Part shown: piece after piece, positions 22,771 to 23,153 of the stretch | Layout: the number at the start of each line of letters is the position of its first letter | Numbering within the stretch: position 1 is the stretch's first letter | Assembly: GCA_965218865.1 (NCBI GenBank) | Contig: CBDCME010000055.1 | Location: forward strand, 1 to 23,153 | Direction: 5' to 3' | Source: CBDCME01 sp965218865 | Lineage (GTDB): Bacteria > Pseudomonadota > Alphaproteobacteria > JAAXGF01 | Length of the DNA: 23,153 bases | Made by a program: the position numbers and the translations under genes | Notes under the pieces: model-generated | Told to the model about the DNA's origin: nothing | What the model saw: only the letters and a program-made list of their open reading frames with translations | Databases searched by the model: none

Positions 22771-23153
22771 GTCGGAATCAACCTCGATGGAGGTGAATCA
22801 TATCAAGTTGGATCATCCAGTCGCCGTAATCGCTATAAAATCGTTAAAGGCAACACGAACGAGATGACCTGTTTTGACGACGACACCTTCGACACGGTCA
22901 TCAGCAATTCGGTTTTGGAACACGATAAATTTTTTTGGAAAACACTGAGTAAAATCCGCCGGGTCACCAGGAATGGCGGACTCGTCATGATCGGAACGCC
23001 TGGTTATGACCAGCTCGAAAACATCGAACTGGGTCGCAAACGCCACCGTTTAAGTCGCTGGTTATTCCGCTATTTTCCAAAATACATCCCCGGAACACCG
23101 ACGTTGCACGTCCATAATTGGCCCGGAGACTATTACCGATTCAGTCCTCAAGC
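22771..23153 (+). pseudogene. SAM-dependent methyltransferase, 3' part (runs off window)
   Basis: Continues the gene begun at 21459: VGINLDGGESYQ, then YKIVKGNTNEMTCFDDDTFD, TVISNSVLEHDKFFWKTL and GGLVMIGTPGYDQ. These are motifs II-IV of a Methyltransf_11-type fold. The frame is open to the window end at FSPQ. The moderate GC content and AT-rich codons differ from the GC-rich selenium genes, which may point to a separate origin such as a surface polysaccharide locus; that is inference. Confidence 0.82.

Overview
The window looks like a mobile, rearranged accessory region of a GC-rich proteobacterium, most likely an alphaproteobacterium. That placement is inferred from GC-rich coding, gene types and insertion-sequence types; no rRNA or other phylogenetic marker is present. 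Five insertion sequences (IS1595-type, partial; two near-identical IS256-type copies in inverted orientation; one IS5-type; one IS630-type) and two copies of a 136-142 bp palindromic MITE-like element occupy much of 23 kb and have broken several genes.

Layout. 1-2101: an IS1595 end and an IS256 copy bracket the remains of a DUF3179 gene. 2102-3130: a small secreted winged-helix-like protein gene, then MITE copy 1. 3131-10716: a selenium block. senA (selenoneine synthase, minus) and senB (selenosugar synthase, plus) diverge from a 25-bp gap. senB ends in a 12-bp tail-to-tail overlap with an oxidoreductase-SelD fusion gene, which is the last gene of a tightly packed minus-strand operon phnD-phnC-phnE-selD. 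10740-13260: a decayed cobalamin-type radical SAM gene facing a second secreted winged-helix-like gene; the pair is tandemly duplicated, and the second radical SAM copy is reduced to a remnant. 13590-15615: a tyrosine recombinase with direct repeats upstream and a probably frameshifted phage-type gene downstream. 15808-17264: the second IS256 copy. 17325-19259: acs, acetyl-CoA synthetase. 19704-21417: MITE copy 2 with an IS5-type element set against its edge. 21459-23153: a SAM-dependent methyltransferase gene split by an IS630-type element at a TA.

How the genes fit together. The PhnD-like binding protein, PhnC-like ATPase and double PhnE-like permease are translationally coupled to SelD, so the likely cargo is a selenium oxyanion rather than a phosphonate. 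SelD makes selenophosphate, SenB uses it to make a selenosugar, and SenA joins that to hercynine on the way to selenoneine. EgtD (hercynine synthesis) is not in the window. The two IS256 copies in inverted orientation enclose 13.7 kb holding this whole block plus an integrase, so it may be, or may have been, a composite transposon or an invertible segment.

The least explained content is a family of three small exported proteins with a MarR-like winged-helix core and a conserved C-terminal pair of cysteines, two of them duplicated together with a radical SAM gene.
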